Below are positions 1 to 16,700 of a stretch of DNA of 64,000 nt, piece after piece (positions within the stretch are counted from its first letter, which is position 1; every line of letters begins with the position of its first letter). Both the position numbers and the translations under genes were made by a program. The DNA comes from Aquila chrysaetos chrysaetos (Eukaryota; Chordata; Aves; Accipitriformes; Accipitridae), in NCBI RefSeq assembly GCF_900496995.4, contig NC_044030.1, positions 682,001 through 746,000 on the forward strand, given 5' to 3'. The notes under the pieces are model-generated. The model was not told the DNA's origin and did no database searches. It worked only from the letters and a program-made list of their open reading frames with translations.

Positions 1-221
1 ATACCTCTCCTAAAACTTAATTTCCTATCATATTATAGGACCAAGCTAGAGTACTGCAAAGGCTGATCAAAGATGGAAACAAATCCACAAAATATTCATA
101 GGAAAAGTAGCAAAGTGTAACAAAATTCAGCAGATAAGCCTTTTTGCCCTAGGCACAGCTCAACAGGTTCTGCCATCAGAAAAGCAATGTTCCTCATAAT
201 GCTTAGAAATGTCCATTCCTA

Positions 222-7374
<7,153 letters not shown>

Positions 7375-7790
7375 TCTGAGGGGAACAGGGATCTGGCGAT
7401 TCTTCTCAACACCTGCAAGGAGAAAGCAGGAGCAGGCGTTCGCGAGTTTCCACTCCCAGCATGACCGGCGGAACCCGCCTGGGGCAGCTCCAGTGGCCCG
7501 GGGAGGTGCCAGTTGCTACAACCCCAGCAGCAAACTCACTAAACGAACAACTCGGAAGGCCCAGAGGCCGAAGGCACGAAACACCAGCACCGTTCACCGG
7601 AGCTCTGCGGCGGGGGCCCTCCGGCGGCCGGGGCGGCCCGGCGAGAAGCGTAGAGCGGGCAGTGCCCGTCAGGGCACCGGCGAGAGGCCGCTGCCGCCGA
7701 GGGGGAGCGAGCATCGGGGGAGAGGAGCACTCACCGGCTGTGCGGCGGCCGCCTGCGCGGCCGTTAGCGTTCAAATCTCTCCGCTTGCGG
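7375..7790 (-). other. MELK: MELK 5' untranslated exons and intron 1
   Basis: The start-codon exon extends upstream to a TTGCAG acceptor at about 7413, so 7375-7412 is 5' UTR. A matching GTGAG donor sits at 7734-7730, which places a noncoding first exon at 7735 and upward inside the CpG island. The transcription start cannot be fixed from sequence. Intron 1 (7413-7734) is GC-rich, and the long open frames in it are composition artefacts. Confidence 0.65.
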
Positions 7791-8240
7791 TCGGGCCCCC
7801 CCCGGGCGGGGCCAATCAGCGCTCAGCGCTTGACCGGAGCTGGGCGGGGACGCGCCGTGCATGACGGGAGGGAGGTCGAGGCGGAGGTTGTGTGAGCGCC
7901 GCCATGGCGGGAGGGTCTCCGCTCCCATTTCGTTGCCGACGGGGACGGCCTTGGCCGCGCCCGGCCCCGACAGAGACGGGGAGCAGCGCCCGCTCCCATC
8001 GGGAAGCCCGCTCCCCCGTACAGACGGCGGGGACTGGCGTGGGCTCCGCGCCGCCGGGGTCTGCTGCCACGCACAAGATGGCCGCCCGGCCCGCCGCCCA
8101 GGCGAGACTACGCCTCCCAGCATGCTCCGCGGGTCCGGCCTTCCTTGACGGCAGAGCCCTTCCGCCGCCAGGTCCGGACCGGACCCCGGCCGCCCCGCAG
8201 GCCCCGCTCCGCCTCGGAGCAGCCCGGGGCAGGTGAAGGA
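7540..8240. promoter_or_regulatory. CpG island at the MELK 5' end
   Basis: Dense CG dinucleotides and GC boxes span this stretch, unlike the AT-rich MELK introns to the left. A GGGGCAG|GTGAAG string near 8,230 could be a plus-strand donor of a divergent transcript, but I cannot name any exon. All long frames here lack family-like sequence and are treated as composition artefacts. From 8241 to 8487 I see only a G14 run (8390-8403) and unremarkable sequence. Confidence 0.75.
7765..7820 (-). promoter_or_regulatory. Likely MELK core promoter with CHR element and CCAAT box
   Basis: On the minus strand a TTTGAA cell-cycle homology region (7775-7770) is preceded by a GC-rich CDE-like stretch, and an ATTGG (inverted CCAAT, 7816-7812) lies about 36 bp upstream. 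A CHR near the start with NF-Y boxes upstream is the known arrangement in G2/M genes controlled by the DREAM and MMB complexes, a class that includes MELK. The motifs are seen directly; the regulation is inferred from family knowledge. Confidence 0.5.
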
Positions 8241-8487
8241 AGCGAACAGAAAAGCGGGGTTTGCTCTCTTCAGGCGGGGGCTGACGGTCTGCCTTTGCTG
8301 CGGCCGGCCGTTCCCTTGCCAGGCCGTTCGCCTCGCAGCGTACCAGAGGCCTCGGCCTACAGCCACAAGCAAAAGCAGGACAACGGGGCGGGGGGGGGGG
8401 GGGAAGGTGGTGAACGTCTTATTTCTGTAAACTGTTTCTCCTTTCGAATCCTCCCAGACAGATTAAACCTTGCCTGAATGAAGACCC

Positions 8488-9735
8488 TGTCCTGGTTCCA
8501 GCTGGGGTAGAGTTAATTGTCTTCCTAGTAGCTGGTACAGTGCTATGTTTTTGAGCTAGGTATGAGAAGAATGTTGATAACACACTGATCTCTCCACTTG
8601 TTGCTAAGTAAAGTTTATTCTAAAGTCAGGGATTTTTCAGCTTCTGATGGCCAGCCAGCAAGAAGGCTGGAGTGATAGCATATTTCCATACATTTTGTAT
8701 GGTATGTCTAAGTATTTTGAAGGTTTTAATATTTTGTACCAGCCATGGAAACTGGTTTGCTGCTAGGCGGCTGTAAAAGTGAGATTTGGTAAATAATTAA
8801 TAGAAATCTTACACTAACACTATGATTGAAACAATAGACAAAAGTATAGCCAAGCAATTAACTAGTAGAGGTAGTTACGCATAAGTTTTGCAGTTCTTTG
8901 CTCTTATGACTAGATGATCCTGTACGCTAGATGAGAACAATGTTGAAAATGACCACATGTGATTGGAGCTGTGTTAAGCTTCAAGATCAAAGAACAAGGA
9001 CAAGAATAAAGACTTCAAGGACAGCCAGCAAGAACTTCAAATGGGTCGGTGGTCGCAAAAGCAGCCCTTCGACTCAAATAGAACCTTCATTGCACATGAT
9101 CGGATGTAGGCAGTACTAAGATAATCAGTTGCAATTATTTTTATGTGTATGTATACTAATCTGATTAATATGCAATTAGGTATTCTATATAACCTGTTAG
9201 TGCTAAAGCTGTGGCATGCACTCTAGGTGGAACTATCCCCCCGTGCATGCAGCGCTGCAATAAAGAATGCCTGCTTTCTAAAACTCCAAAACGAGTCTTA
9301 GAGAGTTTCTTTGACCGGCTTTTCGGTATCAGGAGGGGCACAAGAAGTTGGGAGGGGACACAGCAAGGACAGCTGACCCAAACTGGCCAAAGGGATATTC
9401 CGGACCATGTGACATCATGCCAGGTATATAAACTGGGGGGAGTGGGGGGGGGGGGATCGCCGCTCGGGGACTAACTGGGTGTATGTTAGCAGGTAGTAAG
9501 CAATTGCATTGTGCATCACTTGTATATTCCAGTCGTTTTAGGATTACTGTTGTCATTTTATTAGTGTTATCATTATCATTATTGTTTCTTATTTTCTGTT
9601 CTATTAAACTGTTCTTATCTCAACCCACGAATTTTACTTTTTTTTTCCAATTCTCTCCCCCATCTCACTGGGTGGGGGGGAAGTGAGTGAGCGGCTGCGT
9701 GGTCCTTAGTTGCTGGCTGGGGTTAAACCATGGCA
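8488..9735 (+). mobile_element. Solo LTR of family A, interrupted by a second LTR
   Basis: Same family as the LTR at 6516-7095 but in plus orientation: it begins TGTCCTGGTTCCAGCTGGGG and ends GGCTGGGGTTAAACCATGGCA. It is flanked by GACCC at 8483-8487 and 9736-9740. Its own sequence is split by the nested element at 8673-9331. A TATA-like tatataaa lies near 9426 and ATTAAA at 9603-9608. Confidence 0.85.
8673..9331 (+). mobile_element. Nested solo LTR with 4-bp TSD
   Basis: A 659-bp TG...CA element inserted into the family A LTR. The host LTR reads continuously (ggctggag then gggcacaag) once this block and one GGAG copy (8669-8672, 9332-9335) are removed. It carries AATAAA at 9259-9264 about 70 bp before its end, as expected for R-U5 in plus orientation. 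A 4-bp duplication is typical of ERV1 (gammaretrovirus-like) integration. I do not recognise the family. Confidence 0.8.
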
Positions 9736-9740
9736 GACCC

Positions 9741-10069
9741 TCATTTTTGAGAGTAAGGTTTGATTCTCTCCTGAATAAAAAAGAGGAAGAAGGATGTTTT
9801 GGGGAGAGAGAATGGAGCCCTTCCTTGCGGGCAAGACAAGTGGTGTCTCCTCTAGATGGGGTGTCACCTTCTATTCTTCATCAGCCAATTAGCGGTTCCT
9901 TGCGTCCCCATTAATACAGTCACCCACCTCAAAAACCATTGATTAATTTTGCTCCTGTATTTTCAGTCATTTCCTACATGGCTATTGCAGGTGGAAGACG
10001 CTGAACGGGAGAGGTGAGTGTGGCTCGTTACCAGTGTTGACTGACAGAAGGCAGAAGACCTTGGTGCTG
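9741..10069. other. No gene recognised
   Basis: Mixed-composition sequence between two LTRs. There is no exon-like frame, RNA gene or repeat I can name. Confidence 0.5.
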
Positions 10070-10585
10070 AGGGTTAACCCCAGCAGGCTGCAAAGCTCCA
10101 CGCAGCAGCTGGCTTGGATTGGGGGAAGAGGAAAGGGAGGGTAAAAGCAGCCTGGTGAGTCAGGATGAAAACAGTTTCACAAGCAAAGGAGAAGGGGAAG
10201 AAGAGAGAAATAAAAGAAAACAAAGCAAGTAATGCAAAGGCAAGAGGCAAGCACCTACCACTACCCATGGGGTAGACCTATGCCCAACCACTTGCCAAGC
10301 AAAAGCTGGCTAACCTCCCAAAAACCCCTCCCCTCCCTTTTGACTGCTGAGGGTGGCGTGATGTGGCATGGAATATCTCTTTGGGTAGCTGGGGTCGGCT
10401 GCCTGGCTGTGTGCCCTCCCCACCTATTCACTGGGGCGGCAGAGCGAGGTGTGGAGAAGTCCTTGAGGCTGTGCAAGCACTGCTCGGCAGCAGCCAAACC
10501 ATCAGTGCGTTATCAGCACTGTTACGGTCACAAGTCTAAACCACAGCGACACAGGAGCTGCTGCAAAGAAAATGACCTCTGCGGG
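10070..10585 (-). mobile_element. Degraded LTR related to family A
   Basis: The block starts with gggttaaccccagcaggctg and contains ggaatatctctttgg, ggctgtgtgccctccccac and a closing cacaagtctaaaccac. These are diverged versions of the minus-orientation landmarks of the LTR at 6516-7095. No clean termini or target-site duplication could be read. An old insertion is inferred. Confidence 0.55.
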
Positions 10586-10589
10586 AGCA

Positions 10590-11009
10590 TAATCATGGAC
10601 TCAACGACAGATCAATATGATCATAGTTGAAGACCCTTTACTAGAGCATCAGACATCATTTTATACATTGGTTACATCCGTACATGTGTTTAGCTATACA
10701 CATTATTCATGCACTGTCCACGCGCCTAGTTGCACTTAATGATTGGTTATATCAACACTGTACACGCGCATAAACATAAGACATAATTGGTTATACTAAC
10801 TAAAACATGCGAAACTTGTCTCAGTCTAATTGGTCAAGATAAACTGCCGAATTGAGGTTGTTTGTGCCAAGTTCCCTTTATCGTGGAATGCGCACCTGTG
10901 TTGTTCTTCTAATTGGTATCTTTCTTTTTTTGTCTTCTTGTTTATTCTGTTCAAGGCCTTCTAAAGGCGTCTGGAATGGACTTGTGACTGTTAGCTAAAT
11001 ATGTTCCCA
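10590..11009 (-). mobile_element. Probable 3' LTR of a minus-strand ERV
   Basis: On the minus strand a polypurine tract CAAAAAAGGGGGAAT (11026-11012) is followed by TGGGAACAT, the expected polypurine tract-LTR junction, so the LTR runs leftward from about 11009. The left end, near 10590, is approximate. Different family from the LTRs around 8.5-9.7 kb and from the ERVs in the arms. Confidence 0.5.
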
Positions 11010-11489
11010 CGATTCCCCCTTTTTTGTTTTCTGTCAATTAATACAGTCTTACTTGATCTATCAATTAATTTTTAAACACATTGCAATATACAAGGCACAC
11101 AAATTAAAATATATAAAAAAAAAAACCACTACAAGATAAATCAAAACTATCTTAACTAATGATTTAAGAGCAGCTCTATTTTGTAAGGTTGTGTGTCTAA
11201 TACTATCTACATCTAACAGTAAGTCAGATAATACTACACCAATCTGTATTCAGGGACCCCAGAATCTGTGATTCCTGGGGTGGCAATGAGGGTGAATGCC
11301 CAATCCGTGGAAACCAGGCTTTCCCATCCATTGAGTCCATGACCTGCTGCACAGGGGTCTCCAACAATAAGTTCTTAAACTTCGTTGATGCCAGTGGAAC
11401 CCCCTATTAAACCTGTGAAAAAGGGATTGCTTGGTGTTGCTGTACGGAGGCATCCGGTCACATCAGCCAGGGTCATCCAGATGTTTTCT
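11010..11489 (-). pseudogene. Degenerate internal ERV sequence upstream of the polypurine tract
   Basis: Lies on the internal side of the polypurine tract at 11026-11012 and should correspond to the env end of the same minus-strand ERV. A minus-strand frame at 11250-11453 (HWHQRSLRTYCW, WMGKPGFHGLG) has no motif I can assign. Frames are short and broken. Confidence 0.35.
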
Positions 11490-11800
11490 TTGGATATTCT
11501 TGTGCCGTCTTGCTCCGCGAACTCAGCCCAGCAATCGGTAGGTGCCAGCTTTACGTGGGCGTCCCCACGGAGGCAACGATGGCCTTGCCGTACACCAGCC
11601 CGATGCTCTTCGGAAAATCCCGGTATTTATACATTTGCACAGGAACAGATTTCAGCACACGTGGCCAGCGGGTGCCAAAATCTGCCTCGGTTGCAACATG
11701 GGGAGCCTATGACGCATGCGCTCGCTGGCCAGGCGCGCTGCACGAGTCATAGCCATCCTGTCTATTGGTTCATGGGCTTTGTGATGCGGTTGTAATGCAC
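11490..11800 (-). mobile_element. LTR segment, family B (also at 39,390-39,710)
   Basis: About 300 bp here and at 39,390-39,710 share near-identical blocks, such as gtaggtgccagctttacgtg, ccccacggaggcaac and tctattggttcatgggct. On the minus strand a TATA box (gtataaatacc) is followed by promoter-proximal GC-rich sequence, as in an LTR U3-R. Both copies are in the same orientation in the window. Ends are not resolved. Confidence 0.55.
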
Positions 11801-13095
11801 AGAGAATCTTGACCTGTTTTGTTGGCCAAGGTGACCTACAAGATCTATGAACACAATTAATTAAACACAGTAAAAGTAACATTATACCTAATAAAATACA
11901 CAAGAATAAAAGAAACCCTGATATTTAACAAAGATACAAACCAACTCCTAAGTCCCCATCCCGCAGCTAAATGCTCTGAGCTGAAGTGACAGCCTTCTTA
12001 ATTGCGTTAAAGCTCTTGCAGCTCCTTCTTGCCTCTGCAGTTCTGTTATCTTGTTTATTAATTGCTCCACTGTCCAAGTTCCTCATGTCCATTGTTTTTC
12101 TTGTGGTTCAGAGTCCTTTCATACTGCAGCTGTCATGTACTCTGGCCCACTCATACTAACTGTGGCCTACTTATGCTAACTCTAAATAATCAGGCTCAAA
12201 GAAATGTCCCCATTTTCCATGAAATCTCCCACAGACCTCAATCCCGTGCACTTGGGAAAACAGGCGATGACCTCTGAACATCTCACTTCTGCCGTACGCC
12301 CCAGAGATGTGTGTGAACATTGTCTAGTTGTCCTGGCGGTAACGCTTCTGGGGTGTAGCAATGGGCTCAACGCCTGTCAAGTGCTCATCACGTTTGAGTA
12401 TTACTAGTCTTAATGGACATGCCGAAACATGGCAATGAAAAGAACGAAACCACGTTTCTCTGAGCTTCCGGCACTGAGCATTTCCTAAACACTGATAAAA
12501 CTTAACTTCACAGTAATTGTAAAAAGAACTGAAAATCTAAGCGTTTTAAGCGGATGAGAGTGTCTGGCGATAGTGATGGAGCAGCTGGGCCTGCACCTGC
12601 CATTGAAGCGTTTGTGGGCAACTGCTAGCCTGCTGATAGTCGCCAGCTCTGCTTGACGTGCCTTCTCGAGGTGTTTTGGGAACAGTTGGCTTTCTCTGAG
12701 CTGGAGCTCCTGAGAACTCATGGTGTCTAGCTGTGGTCTGACCCTGCAGGGTCTCATCCCTGTCCCCCTGAGGGTCCAGATCCCATCCCCCTGGGGGGCC
12801 CCTTCCCATCCCAGGGACAATGGACAGCAGGTATTGTCTGACATCGAGAGGCTGCTGTCATGGCGGGCCACAGGCATGGCTGACTATGGCTCCATTTCGT
12901 ATTGGGAGCCTCCACCCCTGCCCACACTCCCACTGGTGGGGCCCGCTCTCCACATGTCGAGCACCCAATGGGTGCCTGGGGAAGCAATGCCGCTCTGGTA
13001 AGAAGAAGGTGGAGAAGCAATGGGCTCCAACATGCACGATTTCCTACATGTACACAGCTAGCGGGATTGCCCGGGACCTGGTCAGGGACCTGCTG
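11801..13095. other. No gene recognised; ERV-derived and low-conservation sequence
   Basis: AT-rich to about 12,480, then increasingly GC-rich toward the minisatellite. Overlapping frames between 12,485 and 13,020 occur on both strands with no family motif. I see no splice-supported exon and cannot call a gene. Confidence 0.45.
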
Positions 13096-13099
13096 CCGA

Positions 13100-13760
13100 A
13101 CAGAGAAGCCCAGGGCCTCTCACAGCCCTCGCAGGGGCACGAGTGGGCCCAAGCAGACCCTCCAGAGAAGCCCAGGGTTTCTCACAGCCCTCGTAGGTGT
13201 ACGCGTGGGGCCAAGCAGACCCTCCAGAGAAGGTCAGGGTTTCTCACAGCCCTCGTAGGTGTACGCGTGCGGCCAAGCAGACCCTCCAGAGAAGTCCAGG
13301 ACCTCTCACAGCCCTCAAAGGGGCACACAAGAGTACAAGCAGACCCTCCAGAGGAGGCCAGGGTTTCTCAAATCCCTCGCAGAGTCACACGTGGAACCAC
13401 GCAGACCCACCAGAGAAGCCCAGGCCCTCTCCAAGACCTCGGAAGGGCACACGTGGGGTCAAGCAGACCCTCCAGAGAAGTCCAGGGCCTCTCACAGCCC
13501 TCGGAGGGGCACGCGTGGGGCCAAGCAGACCCTCCAGAGCAGCTCTGCATTGCTCCAAGCCCTCTCGAGGGCACGTGTGGGGCCAAGCAGACCCTCCAGG
13601 GAACCGCAGGTCCTCTCCAAGACCTCTCAAGGGCAAACGTAGGGCCAAGCAGATCCTCCAGAGAAGGCCAGGATTTCTCAAATCCCTCGCTGAGGCGTAC
13701 GTGGGGCCAAGCAGACCCTCCAGGGAAGCCCACGGCCTCTCCCAGCCCTCACAGGTCCCC
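13100..13760. repeat. 62-bp minisatellite array, about 10 units (left arm)
   Basis: The landmark CAAGCAG recurs at 13150, 13212, 13274, 13336, 13460, 13522, 13584, 13646 and 13708, with one mutated copy at 13398, so the period is exactly 62 bp. The unit core is CCAAGCAGACCCTCCAGAGA, then a CCCAGG and CTCACAGCCCTC part and a variable GGGCACGCGTGGGG linker. Since 62 is not a multiple of three, every frame cycles through all three phases. The long open frames crossing it (up to 421 codons) are therefore not protein genes. It lies just beyond the 3' end of the left MROH copy. Confidence 0.95.
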
Positions 13761-16700
13761 ACGCAAGGTGCTACAGGGACGCCGCAAGGGTCTGGCGAGA
13801 AGCCTGGCTCCACAGGGCCATGTGCGGGCCCTGCTGGGGCTCTTGTGGGGGCCTGGCGGACAGCAGGGCTCCTCAGGGATGCAAGTGGGACCCAGTGCGG
13901 TCCCTCCATCTGTCTGGGTGGCAGCAGGGCTCCACAGGGGTGCCCAGGGGACCTGGCAGGGTTCTCCGGGGGACTTGGCAGGCAGCAGGGCTCCACGGGG
14001 CCTCGTGCGGGGCTGGCGGAGTAGGGTGCCTGGGGGTGACAGGGAGGTGGCGGGTACGGCGGAGAAGAGCTCAAACAGCGCCTGAAGTTCCACAGTCCTT
14101 TTATCAATGGCGGGGAGGGCACGCAGGCCGGCTGCGCTCAGGGCTCGCTTGCGCCCTGCAGGATGCCCGCTTCCTTCCTGGGTCGCAGTCCAAAGCGCCG
14201 CCGCACGTGGCTGCTGCTTGCGGCTTCACAGCCAGCACGCCCACGGGAGCCGCGGGGCCGTGGCCCCTCCCGTCCCCTTCCCCATGAAACGGGAGTGCTG
14301 GGGAGCGCGGGCGCCCATCCAGGCTGGGCAACGCAGCGTGCGGTGGTGTGTCCTGCACGGCCCTGGGCTGCTGGCAAGCGGGCAGCTCCAGCTGCTCAGG
14401 TGGAGCCAGCGTGCGGAGCAGCAGCCCGGGCTCAGCTCTGCACACAGCTGCGGCAGCACAGCCAGGCATCTCCCGGGGCCGCGGGTCGTCCTCCTGCATG
14501 CCCTCCGGAACCGGTAGCGCAGCGCTCGCAGGCCTGAATCCGGAGGCAGGCTCTTCACCGCAGTGCCCAGCATCCGCAGGGTTTGAAGCGCCAGGGAAGA
14601 GACCGAGGGGCTGCTGTCGTTCGCCTTGCCTTGAAGGGCTGGGACGGAAAGGACGGAGCCGAGGTCAGAGCCCGGATCTGCGGGGACCTAAGGAGCCCCT
14701 CCAGCCAGGGCCCACCCCCGCGCCCCGCAGCTCTTGCCAGGGCCAGCAGGGAGGCAGGGGCACCGGCATCGGCCAGAGGGGGCTGCCCACCGCTGCCCCA
14801 CGGGCCCCTGAAATCTCCCCCGGCTCTGTCCACGCACCCCTCACCCGCGCGGGGAGCAGAGCCCTCCCCGGCCGGGGCAGGGGTTTGAGCTCCCTACCCA
14901 GGGTCTTTCCTCCTCCCTGCCAGCCCCCGCAGACACCCACTGCCCTCGCTCACCCTCGCAGATGACCTGCAGCTTCTCCTGGTGCCCATCCCTCAGCCGC
15001 TGCCCAGCGAGCCCTAGGCACACGCAGCCCATCACAGATCCCGCTGGCCTGCCCGCCCAGCGGCCCAGCTCCCCCCACCGGCCCCACCGGCCCGGCCACG
15101 CGCCCTCCTCCCCTTGGGCAAGGCTGACCCCAGGGCGGTCCCCTGAGCGTGAAGCCCAGAAGGCTGCCGGGGACCCGGCGAGGCTCCCGCCGGCCCCCCC
15201 CCCTGCGCGGGCAGGAGCGGAGAGAGGGCGGCAGGGAGCCCGCGGACGCCCAGCCCCGCGTCGGGCAGTCGGGGCTCTGCAGCCGCCCGGCGGGTCGGCA
15301 GCAGCCGTGGCTGGGGCTAAGCCACCGGCGGGCAGGGAGGGACCTCGGCGGGCTCGTGGCTCACCAAGGAACCTGACGGCTGCCTCGCGCAAGGGTTCCT
15401 GTGGGCTCTGCAGGTACGGCAGGCTCTGCTCCACGTACTCCTCCGCTCTGCTGCTGTTCTCCGCCAGCTGGTGAGAGCACCAGGGGACAGGGTTGGCGCA
15501 GAGCCCGCCCTGAGGCCCAGGCTGGCCTCCCCTACCTTCCCGTGCCCGGACACCCACGACGTCCAGCCAGCAGCGGGCTGGTGCTGGGCTCTGGAGGGAG
15601 CAGAGGACAGCGTGCTCCCCGGGCTGCTGCGGTGCCACCCTGCCGCCAAGGCCCAGCGGGGCACCCCTGGGCTCCGGGGGGGGAAAGGCAGCCTGTGTGC
15701 GGTGCAGGCAAGCGGCGCAGGGGCACAGCTGCCAGCGGCGCAGGGGCACAGCTGCCAGCCCCACGCGCTGGGCACGGGGGGAGAGGGGCTTCTCCAGGCT
15801 GGCTGTGGGGCTTCGGGGCCGTCCTTACCAGGTGCTCAGCAACCCTCCAGGTCTGCTCCGTCTCCAGCAGCTTCCGGAGCTGCCTCCGCTTCAGGAGCTT
15901 GGCAGCTCCAAGGAGGGCTTCCCGAGAGGCCTGCAGAGCACCAGAGACTGGGAGATGGCACCGCCGCCCAGGGGCCAGGACCTGGCGGTCCCTGGGCAGA
16001 GCGAGAGCGGGGGGCTGGCAAGGGTTGGGGGTCCACGCCCTGGCCTTAGACACCTGCAGCACGCTGGGAAGCCCACGGGGGCTCGGGGCGTAGGTCTTTG
16101 TGGCTGCGCGCTGCTGCCGAGCTCTGCTGCGTCAGGCAGGGCAGGGGTAGGAAGAGCCCCTGCCCGCCTTCTCGGCTGCTGCCAGCTCTGCGGCCGCAGG
16201 CAGGGAGGGGCTCACTCCCAGCCCTCCCCAGGGACTCCGGAGGTTGGGCCCCAACTGAGGCACATTCCAAGCGCTTGGAAACGCCCACCTGAGCTACGCT
16301 GTGGTCCTCGTCGTGCAGGTGGAAGAACAGGGGCATCAGGCTCCTCCGCACCTCCTTCTTCCCCTGCTTCGCGTGGGTGCCGACTGCGACATCCACCGCA
16401 TCTCTGCAGAGGAGGATGGAGTGCTCGCGCACGGAGCTGGACTCCTAGGAGGAGAGAAGGAGGAGGGGAGGACCTCAGTCCCGGCTCCTCCAAGCCCAGG
16501 GCGAGGAGACAAACACTTGTGGCCCTCCCGCTGGCGAGGAGAAGAACTCGCAGACCTGCGGAGAGGGACGCACCGGCCCCGGGCCACGCACGCGAGCCCC
16601 CCCTCGCAGGCATGCGAACCGAGCCTCTGCTCTCCCGCCGCCTTACATTTTCAAAGAGCGGCAGGAGCGCCGCGAGCAGCTGCAGCGCGATGGGGACAGC

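Noticed and set aside
7461-8477. Several 60-200-codon frames around 7.5-8.5 kb
   Set aside because: CpG-island composition; no conserved motif or supported splice structure.
12820-14085. 421-codon plus-strand frame and overlapping frames on both strands
   Set aside because: They run across the 62-bp minisatellite and GC-rich flank. The period and composition explain their openness and no domain is seen.
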